Shown piece after piece: positions 47,482 through 57,267 of a stretch of DNA of 64,000 bases. The stretch is from NCBI RefSeq assembly GCF_003965815.1, contig NZ_RXOE01000008.1, positions 233,489-297,488 on the forward strand, given 5' to 3'. The translations under genes and the position numbers were made by a program. This stretch comes from Variovorax gossypii (GTDB taxonomy: Bacteria > Pseudomonadota > Gammaproteobacteria > Burkholderiales > Burkholderiaceae_C). Below the pieces are notes generated by a model. It was given only the letters and a program-made list of their open reading frames with translations. It was not told the DNA's origin and searched no databases. Position 1 is the first letter of the stretch; every line of letters starts with the position of its first letter.

Positions 47482-48639
47482 ATGCTCCTCGCGCTCATCA
47501 GGAAGGAACTGATCGCCCTCACGCGCGACATGCACGGCCTTGCCGCGCTGTTCCTGATGCCGATGGTCTTCATCGTGCTGATGTCGCTCACGCTGAAGGA
47601 CATCTACCGCCCGCCGCTGGCCGAGCTGAGCTACGCCGTCGACATGCGCGACACCGCGACGCCCGCGCAGTGGCTCAAGCAGCTCTGGCAGCGCGGCCAC
47701 GGCGCACCGCAGCCGCTGGGCACCGACTGGCAGGAGCGGCTGCGCAACGGCTCGCTGAAGTACGTGATCGTGATGGAGCCGGGTCTTTCGGAGGAGCTGG
47801 AGTCGGCCGCGCTGTCGACCGAGGCGCGCATCCGGCTGCTGACCGAGCCGGGCATCGACGCCAACCTGTTCAACGCGCTGCGTGCCGAACTCATCGGCGC
47901 ATCGGGCGAGCTCAAGGCGCGTCTCGCGCTGGCGGTGCCCGGTACGGCGGGGCCGGCACCGGACGCATCCATCCAGGCGATGGTGCACGCCGAGCGCTTC
48001 TCCACCGCCGGACCGCGGCCGACCTCGGTGCAGCAGAACGTGCCGGCCTGGCTGGTGTTCGGCATGTTCTTCGTGGTGGCCTCGCTCTCCAGCCTGTTCG
48101 TGCAGGAGCGCAGCTCGGGTGCGCTCGGCCGGCTGCAGAGCCTGGGCGTGTCGCGCGGCATGCTGCTGGCGTCGAAGGCGCTGCCGTACCTGGGCGTGAA
48201 CGCGCTGCAGGCGGTGCTGATGCTGGCGGCCGGCATCTGGTTCATGCCGCTGATCGGCGGCGACGCGCTGTCGCTCGCGGGCATCAGCTGGGGCGCCTTG
48301 CTGCTGTCGCTGGCGGCGGTGAGCCTGGCGGCCGTGAGCCTGTCGCTCGCGCTGGCCTGCATGGTGCGCAGCCATGCGCAGGCGGCCACCATCGGGCCGA
48401 TGGTCAACGTGCTGATGGCGGCAGCGGGCGGCATCATGGTGCCCAAGTTCGTCATGCCGGGCTTCATGCAGCGGCTGGTCGAGATATCTCCGATGAACTG
48501 GGGGCTGGAGGCGCTGCTGACCGTGCTGCTGCGCGGCGGCGGCGTGGCCGACACCCTGCCGCAGGTCGGCCGGCTGGTCGCGTTCGCGGCGCTGATGTTC
48601 GTCCTGGCCGTTTTTCTGTTTCGCAGGCGCGCATCGTGA
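47482..48639 (+). CDS. ABC-2 type exporter permease
   Basis: The 385-residue permease has one N-terminal helix (AALFLMPMVFIVLMSL), a periplasmic domain of about 170 residues and five C-terminal helices, the layout of the ABC-2/YhgE-like exporter permeases. It follows the ATPase gene by ten bases. The acyl-carrier-protein start GTG overlaps its stop (GTGA), so export and synthesis genes are translated together. Confidence 0.87.
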   Translation: MLLALIRKELIALTRDMHGLAALFLMPMVFIVLMSLTLKDIYRPPLAELSYAVDMRDTATPAQWLKQLWQRGHGAPQPLGTDWQERLRNGSLKYVIVMEPGLSEELESAALSTEARIRLLTEPGIDANLFNALRAELIGASGELKARLALAVPGTAGPAPDASIQAMVHAERFSTAGPRPTSVQQNVPAWLVFGMFFVVASLSSLFVQERSSGALGRLQSLGVSRGMLLASKALPYLGVNALQAVLMLAAGIWFMPLIGGDALSLAGISWGALLLSLAAVSLAAVSLSLALACMVRSHAQAATIGPMVNVLMAAAGGIMVPKFVMPGFMQRLVEISPMNWGLEALLTVLLRGGGVADTLPQVGRLVAFAALMFVLAVFLFRRRAS

Positions 48640-48911
48640 GCATCACCGTCACCCCTGAATTCATTGCCAGCCTCAAGGCCATGGTGCTCGAAGCCGTCGA
48701 GAAGGGCGAGCCGCCCGGAGGCCTGGGCGACGACGAGCCGCTGTTCGGCCCCGACTCCCGGCTCGACCTCGACTCGCTCGATGCGCTGCAGGTGTCGATG
48801 ACCATCCAGCAGCGCTTCGGCGTGCGCATGCCCGACAGCAAGGAAACGCGCCGGGCGCTGACTTCCATCGTTCACCTCGCGGAGCACCTCGCGCAAGCGG
48901 GCAAGGCATGA
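48636..48911 (+). CDS. acyl carrier protein
   Basis: The 91-residue protein is an acyl carrier protein: the phosphopantetheine site is Ser47 in LDLDSLDALQ, and helix 2 continues VSMTIQQRFGVRMPD. The start is GTG, inside the stop of the permease gene. It should carry the acyl chains for the ketosynthases of this operon, making the pathway independent of the housekeeping carrier protein. Confidence 0.9.
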   Translation: MSITVTPEFIASLKAMVLEAVEKGEPPGGLGDDEPLFGPDSRLDLDSLDALQVSMTIQQRFGVRMPDSKETRRALTSIVHLAEHLAQAGKA

Positions 48912-49978
48912 GCCCGGTCCACCTCGCCGGCACCGGCCTGGCCTGCGTGCTGGGCGAGGACATGCCGTCCGCGCTCGCATCGCTGCGCCGCGGCGGCGTG
49001 CCGCCCGTGATGGTGGACGTGGCCGAGGGCTTCCGCTGGCCGGTTTACGCGTTGGCGCCGAAGGAAGGCGACTGGACGCAGCGCCTGCGCGACACCGTGC
49101 GCGGCGTGGTCGCGCAGACGGGCGACTGGGGCCCGTGCACCGCGCCGCTCTTCGTCGCCTCGTCCTCGCTCGACATCGGCTTCATGGAGCACGAGAAGCA
49201 GGACCTGCGGCTGGGCGGCGACCTGCAGGACTTCGCCAGCGTCGTGGCCGGCGCGCTCGACTGGCGGGGGCCGGTGTTCACCGTGTCCACCGCCTGCACC
49301 TCGTCGCTGAACGCCGTGCTGGCGGCCGTCGACCTGATCCGCGCCGGCGAAGCAGACGAAGCCCTGGTGATCGGCGCCGAGATGTGCAACCGCTTCACGG
49401 TGGCCGGCTTCGGCGCGATGCAGCTGCTGGCCCCCGACAGCGGCCAGCCTTTTGGCGAAGGGCGCAGGGGGCTGGTGCTGGGCGAGGCGGTGGCCGCGCT
49501 GCGGCTGTCGTCGCGGCCTTCGCGCTGGCAGGTCGCCGGTGGCGTCAACGTGGTCGATGGCTGCAATCCCTCGGGCACCGAGGCCACGGCCGTGCACGCG
49601 ATGTGCCGCGGCGCGCTGGCGCAAGGAGGCCTGCAGCCGGGCGACATCGACCTCGTGAAGGCGCAGGCCGCCGGCAGCCCGGTGAACGACGCCATCGAGG
49701 CGGAGGCGCTGAAGCAGGTGTTCGATCCGATGCCGCCGCTGGTGTCGCTCAAGTCGGTGCTGGGCCATACGCTCGGCGCGTCGGGGGCGGCGGAGCTGGC
49801 CTTGCTGCTCGGCTGCATCGAAGGCGGCGCGTGGCCATCGGTCGACTACCCGCTCGACGCGTCGCTGGGCATCGCGCTGAGCGAGGAGGCGCCGCGAAGG
49901 CTGCGCAACATCCTGCTGAACTTCTCGGGCTTCGGCGGCGGGCACGCCTCGCTGGTGTTGAAGGACACGGGCGCATGA
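48908..49978 (+). CDS. beta-ketoacyl synthase with altered active site
   Basis: The 356-residue protein has the FabF-like thiolase fold. The nucleophile Cys130 (STACTSS) and the second histidine His287 (SVLGHTLGASG) are present, but the first histidine, normally in HGTGT, is Gln253 in KAQAAGSP. Ketosynthases without this His (such as KS0 domains of modular synthases) usually cannot condense by decarboxylation and only move acyl groups. The protein is also slightly short for a KAS II enzyme. Its start overlaps the carrier-protein stop and the next gene overlaps its own stop (ATGA). Confidence 0.85.
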   Translation: MSPVHLAGTGLACVLGEDMPSALASLRRGGVPPVMVDVAEGFRWPVYALAPKEGDWTQRLRDTVRGVVAQTGDWGPCTAPLFVASSSLDIGFMEHEKQDLRLGGDLQDFASVVAGALDWRGPVFTVSTACTSSLNAVLAAVDLIRAGEADEALVIGAEMCNRFTVAGFGAMQLLAPDSGQPFGEGRRGLVLGEAVAALRLSSRPSRWQVAGGVNVVDGCNPSGTEATAVHAMCRGALAQGGLQPGDIDLVKAQAAGSPVNDAIEAEALKQVFDPMPPLVSLKSVLGHTLGASGAAELALLLGCIEGGAWPSVDYPLDASLGIALSEEAPRRLRNILLNFSGFGGGHASLVLKDTGA

Positions 49979-50463
49979 CCACCTGGCGCACCGCTGCCCA
50001 TTTCGTCGCGCATCCACCGCCCGAGGGATGGCGCGACGATCTGGCGGAGCGCATAGGCCGAAGGCCGCGCCGCGTGGGCCTGTGGACCGAGCTGGCGATG
50101 TACGGCGCGCGCCGCTGCCTCGACGTCGCGGGCGAAGTAGCGCTGCCGCCGGGGGCGCGCATCCGCGTTTCGAGCCAGCGCGGCGCCTGGGGCGCCACGC
50201 ACACCGGGCTGGCCCAGCTCGACGCTGGGCTGCCGATGCCCTTCACCTTCATGCAGAGCCAGCCCGCGCTGATGCTGGCCGAGGTCGGCCGGTGTCTCGA
50301 GTGGCAGGGCGATGCGAGCTTCGCGCTGTGCCGCGATGCGGCTCAGGTGCTGCGGCTGGCGAAGCTGGGTGCCTCGCCGGACGGGCTTCTGTTCGGCGTC
50401 GTGGAAGAGGAGCGAAACGGCGAGCCCGCGCGCTCCGAATGGTGGCGCCTGGTGCCGACCTGA
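49975..50463 (+). CDS. unrecognised protein, possibly ketosynthase-like, ending the resorcinol-type operon
   Basis: The 162-residue protein has no signal peptide. Segments YGARRCLDVAGEVALPPGAR and LPMPFTFMQSQP recall the N-terminal half of small ketosynthase-like (Ketoacyl-synt_2) proteins, but the active-site Cys is not evident, so it may be a non-catalytic partner of the adjacent ketosynthase. That assignment is tentative. ATG 49975 overlaps the preceding stop. The gene ends three bases from the convergent HD-domain gene, with no terminator visible. Confidence 0.65.
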   Translation: MTTWRTAAHFVAHPPPEGWRDDLAERIGRRPRRVGLWTELAMYGARRCLDVAGEVALPPGARIRVSSQRGAWGATHTGLAQLDAGLPMPFTFMQSQPALMLAEVGRCLEWQGDASFALCRDAAQVLRLAKLGASPDGLLFGVVEEERNGEPARSEWWRLVPT

Positions 50464-50465
50464 AA

Positions 50466-51086
50466 TCAGCCTGAGATCGAGCGCTGCAGGTTCGCGCGCG
50501 CCCTTGCTTCCAGTTGCGCATGCATGCGCGGCGTGGCGTAGATGGCCTTGCGGTCGAGAAAGCGCTGCAGGATCGCGCGGCGGCGAGGCAGCCGCACTTC
50601 GTCGGGAACGAAGGCGTACTCGGCCTGCACCTGCCGCTCGTATTCGTCGAAGCGCGCGCGTTCGGCACCGAGGATCGACAGGTCGATGTCGATCAGCAGT
50701 TCGGCGTCGCGGCCCTGGGGCACGGCGTCGTGGCGCGTCGCCATGACGAGTGCGTGGACCCGATCCGCCGCCGCGGTGTCGACACCCGCATCGAGCAGCG
50801 CCCGGCGTGCCCAGTCCGCGCTGCGCGCCTCGTTGTCGTGCGCGTGCACGTCGTAGATCGCGTCATGGAACCACAGCGCGAGCGCGACTTCGCCGGGGCG
50901 CTCGGCCAGGGCCTTCTCGTGATCGAACCACGCGAGGCACTCGCCCAGGTGCTGCATCGTGTGGTAGTGGCGCTGCGGCTCGGCGTAGCGGCGCTGAAGC
51001 TCGTCGCAAAGAGCGTCGCCGGGCGATGCGACGCCCAGCGCATGCCATGCTGCGGCCCAGTTCGCGTGCAGCGCCTCGGGTGTCAC
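50466..51086 (-). CDS. HD-superfamily metal-dependent phosphohydrolase
   Basis: The 206-residue protein has the metal-binding pattern of the HD fold: RHYHTMQHLGECL with His pairs, then ALWFHDAIYD, and a later LVMATRHD. This family is annotated as predicted metal-dependent HD phosphohydrolase, with unknown nucleotide or phosphate substrates. GTG 51086 overlaps the stop of the upstream lytic transglycosylase gene (GTGA), so the two are coupled. No regulatory domain is attached. Confidence 0.88.
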   Translation of the reverse strand: MTPEALHANWAAAWHALGVASPGDALCDELQRRYAEPQRHYHTMQHLGECLAWFDHEKALAERPGEVALALWFHDAIYDVHAHDNEARSADWARRALLDAGVDTAAADRVHALVMATRHDAVPQGRDAELLIDIDLSILGAERARFDEYERQVQAEYAFVPDEVRLPRRRAILQRFLDRKAIYATPRMHAQLEARARANLQRSISG

Positions 51087-52207
51087 CTTGCCGCCTGTTG
51101 CTGCTGCTCCATCGCCGCCTTGACCTCCTGCCCCAGGTCGAGCACGGACATGGCGTAGTAGCTGCTCCAGTTGTAGCGCGTGATCACGTAGAAGTTGCGC
51201 GTGCCGGCCACGTAGGTCGGCGGCATGTCGAGGCCGTTCTGCAGCTCGATCAGCGCGAACAGGCCCTTGTGGTTGATGCCGTCGCCCTCGGGCACCGCGC
51301 CGGCCGCCACGAAGCTGTCGGCGCTGAAGCTCGGCAGGATGTCGGGCGCCAGCAGCAGCGCCTTCTGCAGCCGGGCTTCCTCGAAGTGCACCGGGTAGAT
51401 GGCCGGCATGCCGGGCGTCCAGCCGAAGGACTTGAAGTAGTTGGCCACCGAGCCGATCACGTCGGCCGGGTTGTTGACGAGGTCGATGCGGCTGTCGCCG
51501 TCGAAGTCGACCGCGTACTTGGCGATGCTGCTGGGCATGAACTGCGGCATGCCCATGGCGCCGGCGTAGCTGCCCACGGGCACGAGCGGGTCTTCGGCGG
51601 TGCGGCTTTCGGTGCTCAGGAAGCTTTCGAGCTCGCCGCGGAAGAAGGCCCGGCGGTCGGCCGCGCGCGGATGTGCATCGGGAAAGTCGAAGGAGAGCGT
51701 GGCCAGCGCGTCGATCACGCGGAAGTTGCCCATGTTGCGGCCGTAGATGGTCTCCACGCCGATGATGCCGACGATGATTTCCGGCGGCACGCCGTACACC
51801 TGCTCGGCGCGCGCCAGCGTGTCGGCATTGGCGCGCCAGAAGCGCACGCCGGCCGCGATGCGCACCGGGTCGATGAAGCGGCCGCGGTAGGTCTGCCAGT
51901 TCTTCACCGTGCCCACGGGGCCGGGCAGCATCAGGCGCGGCACGTTGGGCAGGAAGCGCGCACTGCCGATGGTGGCGCGCACCCATTCGCGGTCGAGGCC
52001 GCGGCGCTCGGCGACGTCGTCGGCGAACTGCATCGCGTCGTCGCGCGTGGCGTAGGGCGTGCTGCCGCGAACCGCGTTGGCCGCGGCGCTGCGGCCGTTG
52101 GGAGACTTCTGGGCCTGGGCCCCCGTGGACCAAGCGAGGCAGCAGGCGGCAAGGAGGGCTGCAGCCGCCGTGGCGGTGCGCGAAGGCTTGGGAAGAAGGA
52201 GTCGCAT
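51083..52207 (-). CDS. mltB: lytic murein transglycosylase B family
   Basis: The 374-residue protein has a signal peptide (LLAACCLAWSTGAQAQ) and a full MltB-like catalytic domain: the catalytic Glu is in IIGVETIYGRNMGNF, with GAMGMPQFMPSS and a peptidoglycan-binding tail of the family. A cysteine pair in the signal region could also make it a lipoprotein, but there is no strict lipobox. It cleaves peptidoglycan with formation of anhydro-muropeptides in the periplasm. The C-terminal Gln-rich end (EQQQQAAR) is short. Confidence 0.92.
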   Translation of the reverse strand: MRLLLPKPSRTATAAAALLAACCLAWSTGAQAQKSPNGRSAAANAVRGSTPYATRDDAMQFADDVAERRGLDREWVRATIGSARFLPNVPRLMLPGPVGTVKNWQTYRGRFIDPVRIAAGVRFWRANADTLARAEQVYGVPPEIIVGIIGVETIYGRNMGNFRVIDALATLSFDFPDAHPRAADRRAFFRGELESFLSTESRTAEDPLVPVGSYAGAMGMPQFMPSSIAKYAVDFDGDSRIDLVNNPADVIGSVANYFKSFGWTPGMPAIYPVHFEEARLQKALLLAPDILPSFSADSFVAAGAVPEGDGINHKGLFALIELQNGLDMPPTYVAGTRNFYVITRYNWSSYYAMSVLDLGQEVKAAMEQQQQAAR

Positions 52208-52260
52208 GGGCCCATTGTGCCGTCCGCCCGCGCGGCCCCTCTTCAGGGACACATGTGGTT

Positions 52261-54285
52261 TCAGCCCCTTGCAGGGTCGGCGCTGGGCCATGCGAGGCGC
52301 CGGAACTCCGCGCGCAGGGTGGAAAGCGAGTCGGGTGTGGCCGGTGCGTAGCGTTGCGCCTCGAGCTTGAGCAGCCAGTCGCGCACCGACTGCGCGGCCG
52401 GGCCGAATCGCGCGTCGGCGGCCTGCGCCATCTGTCGGGGCGGGGCGGTGTCGGGCAGCTTGAGGCCGGCCTTGGCCAGACGCGTGCGCGCCTGGCCCAG
52501 CAGGCGCAGCCACGGGTCGTGCCTGCTGCGCTCCCACAGCGTCCAGCCGGCGCCGGCCAGGCTGGCGGCCACCAGCAGGTACAGCAGCACGTAGCCCAGG
52601 TCTTCCAGGCTGGGAGCCTCGAAGCCGATGTTCTTCAGCAGGTTGAGCTGCCGGCTCTGCGTGTAGTTGAGCACCCACTGGTTCCAGCCGTTGTTCACGG
52701 CCTCCCAGACGGCGCGCAGGTTTTGCGCGAGCGTGGGGCTCATCGAGCCGATGGCGCCCGCGATCAGGCCGGGCTGCGGGGTCAGGCGCTGGAACTGGCC
52801 GATGCGCCCCGGCGCCACGGAGCCGGTGGGGTCCACGCGCATCCAGCCGGTGCCTTCCTGCCAGACCTCGGCCCAGGCGTGGGCGTCGCTCTGGCGCACG
52901 ACCCAGTAGTTGTCGACGTTGTTGAGTTCGCCGCCCTGGTAGCCGGTGACGATGCGCGACGGAATGCCCAGGTTGCGCATCAGCACCACGAAGGCAGAGG
53001 CGATGTGCTCGCAGAAGCCTTCCTTGCGGTCGAACCAGAACTCGTCGGCCGTGTCGTTGCCATAGACGCCGGGCTCCAGCGTGTAGGTGTAGCCGCCGGT
53101 GCGCAGGCGGCGCAGGGCAGCCTGCACGAAGGCCTGCGTGTCGGCCTGGGCCAGCGCGGGGTCGGCGCGCATCTCTGCGGCGAGCGCCGTGGTGCGCGGG
53201 TTGGTGCCCGGCGGCAGCGTGAGATAGGCCTGCAGCTGGCCGCCGATGCGCTTGAGCGGGCCGCTCTGGAACTGCGTGTAGCTCTCGGCGCTGTAGCGCA
53301 CGAGGTCGTTGATCGGGCGGCTGGCGAACCACTGCAGGTCGGGCGTGCCGCTGACCTCGAAGCCCGGCACCTCGGGCGGGCGCTGCGCGACGTCGAGGGT
53401 CAGCAGCCAGGGGCGGTTGCTGGCTTCGAGCGTGACCTCGTAGCGCACGGGCGAGCCGCTCACGCGCAGGTTGGAAGCCCACTGCGAGCCGCGCGCCCAT
53501 GAGGGCAGGGTGGTCCACTCGCGGCCGTCGAACTGCGCCAGCACCGGTCCGCGGAAGTACATCTGACTCTGCGGCGGCGCCCGGCCGTCCTCGAACCTGA
53601 TGCGCGCGGCGATGCGGTCGTCGAGCGCCAGCTCGGCAATCGTGCCCACGCGCATGCTGTTCGACAGGCCGCTGCGGCCCATCATGGCGTCGCTGGGCGT
53701 GCCCCACAGCGGCGCGAAGCGCGGGAACAGCAGGAACAGCGCGAGCATGATCGGCGCGCCCGCCAGCGCCATCCAGCCGGCGGTGCGCGCGGCCTGCATC
53801 AGCGGCGGCCGGCCCACCGGCATGTGGGCGTTGACCAGCGCCGTCAGCAGGCCCAGCAGCGCCAGCAGCATGGTGAAGGCCGTCAGCAGCGACTGCGAGT
53901 AGAAGAAGTTCGTGAGCATCGCGAAGAAGCCCAGGAAGAAGATGACGAAGGCGTCGCGCCGCGCGCGCAGTTCCAGCGTCTTGAGGGCAAGCAGGCTCAC
54001 GATCAGCGTGACGCCCGCGTCGCGGCCCAGCAGCGTGCGGTGGGTGGCGTAGGTGGCGCCCAATATCAGGGCCAGCAGCGCAAGGCGCCACCACCGGCTG
54101 GGAAGCGGCCGCGCCTGCACGGCCAGCGAGGCGCGCCACAGCAGCACCATCGCGGTGAGGGCCGAGCACCACCACGGCAGGTTTTCGATCTGCGGCAGCA
54201 GGATCAGGCCGATCACGCAGAGAAGGAAAAGCGTGTCCCGCGCGTCGCGGGGCAGGGCGGCGAGTTCGCGCATCACTCTGTTCAT
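52261..54285 (-). CDS. tgpA: TgpA-like membrane transglutaminase (DUF3488)
   Basis: The 674-residue protein has about six N-terminal membrane helices (DUF3488), a periplasmic transglutaminase domain with triad Cys425 (EGFCEHIASAF), His469 (SDAHAWAEVW) and Asp485 (RVDPTGS), and a further helix near residue 560 before a cytoplasmic tail. It matches TgpA of Pseudomonas aeruginosa, an essential protein there. The upstream DUF58 and MoxR genes belong to the same unit, the usual order in proteobacteria; only 13 bases separate it from the DUF58 gene. Confidence 0.92.
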   Translation of the reverse strand: MNRVMRELAALPRDARDTLFLLCVIGLILLPQIENLPWWCSALTAMVLLWRASLAVQARPLPSRWWRLALLALILGATYATHRTLLGRDAGVTLIVSLLALKTLELRARRDAFVIFFLGFFAMLTNFFYSQSLLTAFTMLLALLGLLTALVNAHMPVGRPPLMQAARTAGWMALAGAPIMLALFLLFPRFAPLWGTPSDAMMGRSGLSNSMRVGTIAELALDDRIAARIRFEDGRAPPQSQMYFRGPVLAQFDGREWTTLPSWARGSQWASNLRVSGSPVRYEVTLEASNRPWLLTLDVAQRPPEVPGFEVSGTPDLQWFASRPINDLVRYSAESYTQFQSGPLKRIGGQLQAYLTLPPGTNPRTTALAAEMRADPALAQADTQAFVQAALRRLRTGGYTYTLEPGVYGNDTADEFWFDRKEGFCEHIASAFVVLMRNLGIPSRIVTGYQGGELNNVDNYWVVRQSDAHAWAEVWQEGTGWMRVDPTGSVAPGRIGQFQRLTPQPGLIAGAIGSMSPTLAQNLRAVWEAVNNGWNQWVLNYTQSRQLNLLKNIGFEAPSLEDLGYVLLYLLVAASLAGAGWTLWERSRHDPWLRLLGQARTRLAKAGLKLPDTAPPRQMAQAADARFGPAAQSVRDWLLKLEAQRYAPATPDSLSTLRAEFRRLAWPSADPARG

Positions 54286-54298
54286 GCGGCGCTCCCGT

Positions 54299-55272
54299 TC
54301 AGCACAGGGCCAGGGCCTCGAGGCAGGCCCGGCGGTGGGCCTCGCCCTGGGAGGGTTTCACGACCCGGCCGGCCACCCGCAGGCCGTAGTCGACGCCCAG
54401 CCGGTCGGCCATCAGCACCCAGGCGCACAGGCGCGAGAGGCGGCCTTCGGTATCCGCTAGGCCGGTGGCCTGCGCGTCGAGCCAGAGCTCTTCGCGCTGG
54501 GCCTGCTGGGTGTCGCGGCTGACCAGGTCTTCGGAGCCGGTTGCTTGTGCGCGCGCAGCCTTCTTCCAGACCACGAGCTTGAGCGGATCGCCGCGACGGT
54601 AGGCGCGCACGCCGTCGTACTCGCCGGCGCTGTGGGCGCGCATCGAGGCGGTCAGTGCGGCGGGGCCGGAGAGGGGCTCGCCCGGCGGCAGCGGCGGCGG
54701 ATGGGCCTCGGGCGTCGGGTAGACCAGCATCTGCGCGGCCGGCCGCCAGACCGTCCACACGCGGAAGGTGCCCAGCGGAAAGCGCGTCTCGGCCGTGAGC
54801 GGCGGCACCGGGTGCAGTCCGCGCCGCTCGGGCTGGAAGGCGATCTCGACGGTGGAGGTTCCTTCGGCCGGCACGTCGGTCCAGGCCCATTGCCCGCTGC
54901 CGCGCACCGCCATGCCGATGCCGTAGCGCACCCGGCGCCTGGTGTTGTGCAGCACCACCCGGAAGACGGCGGCGGCGCCCGCGTAATGCGCCTCGGGCTG
55001 GACCATGTGCATCGCCAGCCCGCGCAGGGTGCCGTGGCACACATGCATGCCCACGGCCACGCTGCCGGCGAGCAGGAAGGTGAGCAGATAGCCCAGGTTG
55101 AGCTGGTAGTTGATCGAGGCGATGAGCAGCACCAGCAGCGTCGCGCCCAGCGTCCACCCGGCCCGCGTGGGCAGGATGTAGACGTTGCGCTGGGTGAGCT
55201 CCAGCGTGTCGGACGGGGGCCGGCGCGACAGGAACCAGCCGTCGATGCGCGAGCGGATGACGCCGACAGGGC

Positions 55273-55276
<4 letters not shown>
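54299..55276 (-). CDS. DUF58 family membrane protein
   Basis: The 325-residue protein has two close N-terminal membrane helices (AGWTLGATLLVLLIASINY and LLTFLLAGSVAVGM) and a DUF58 region with the signature EYDGVRAYRRGDPLKLVVWK. DUF58 proteins are partners of MoxR ATPases, some with von Willebrand-like folds. The start is GTG and overlaps the moxR stop. A role in cell-envelope complex assembly with the TgpA-like protein is inferred. Confidence 0.9.
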
Positions 55277-56205
<929 letters not shown>

Positions 56206-56273
56206 ATGCAAACGATACCGTAAGACCCGCCGGCCCCATGCTGCGTGAGGTCTAGACGTGGCGATAGAGACAC

Positions 56274-57227
56274 ATGGGCAAGACAGGCTACTTCACACAC
56301 CGGGACTTCTGGAAGCACGACATGGGCGGAGGGCATCCCGAGTGCCCCGGCCGGCTGGATGCCATCGAGGACCGCCTGCTGCTCACCGGCGTGGGCGACG
56401 CGCTGGAGCACCGGGAGGTGCCGCTGGCCACGCTGGAGCAGCTCACCCGGGCGCACAGCACGGAGCACGTCGAGCACCTGGAGGCGCTGCACCAGCGCCT
56501 GGTGGCCGACGAGCCCGCCGGCGGCCCCGACCACGCGCAGCTCGACCCCGACACCACGCTCACCCGCTACACCCTGCTGGCCGCGCGCCGCGCCGCCGGC
56601 GCCGCGATCGCCGCCACCGATGCGGTGATCGCCGGCGACCTGGAAAACGCCTTCTGCTCGGTGCGCCCGCCCGGCCACCATGCCTGCCGGGAGCAGGCGA
56701 TGGGCTTCTGCTTCTTCAACAACGTGGCCATCGCCGCGCGGCACGCCATCGAGGCGCACGGCATCGAGCGCGTGGCCATCGTCGATTTCGACGTGCACCA
56801 CGGCAACGGCACCGAGGACATTCTTTCCAACGACCCGCGCGTGCTGATGGTGGGCTTCTTCCAGCATCCGTTCTACCCGTACAGCGGCACGAATCATCCG
56901 GCGCCGAACATGCTCAACCTACCGATCCCGGCCTACACCCGGGGCATGGACGTGCGCGAGATGATCGAGGCGACCTGGATGCCGCGGCTGGAGGAGTTCA
57001 AGCCGCAGATGATCTTCGTCAGCGCCGGCTTCGACGCGCACCGCGAGGATGACCTGGGCCAGCTGGGCCTCAACGAGAACGACTTCGCCTGGATCACGAG
57101 CCGCATTCACGATGTCGCTAAGCGGCATTCGAAGGGGCGCATCGTCTCGATGCTCGAAGGCGGCTACAACCTCGACGCACTGGCGCGCAGCGTGGAAGCC
57201 CACATCCGCGTGCTGGCTTCCCTGTGA
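56274..57227 (+). CDS. histone-deacetylase-like amidohydrolase
   Basis: The 317-residue protein is a class II HDAC-like zinc hydrolase. The active-site marks are RPPGHHA, the zinc-binding VDFDVHHGNGT, SAGFDAHRED and the C-terminal LEGGYNLDALA. Bacterial members deacetylate acetylpolyamines or other small acetyl-amines. It stands alone between the MoxR unit and the mscS-like gene and is cotranscribed with the latter if the 40-base gap has no promoter. Confidence 0.9.
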   Translation: MGKTGYFTHRDFWKHDMGGGHPECPGRLDAIEDRLLLTGVGDALEHREVPLATLEQLTRAHSTEHVEHLEALHQRLVADEPAGGPDHAQLDPDTTLTRYTLLAARRAAGAAIAATDAVIAGDLENAFCSVRPPGHHACREQAMGFCFFNNVAIAARHAIEAHGIERVAIVDFDVHHGNGTEDILSNDPRVLMVGFFQHPFYPYSGTNHPAPNMLNLPIPAYTRGMDVREMIEATWMPRLEEFKPQMIFVSAGFDAHREDDLGQLGLNENDFAWITSRIHDVAKRHSKGRIVSMLEGGYNLDALARSVEAHIRVLASL

Positions 57228-57267
57228 TGCAGCGGGCACGGCCGACGCCGGTGTCCTGTCCCGATAG

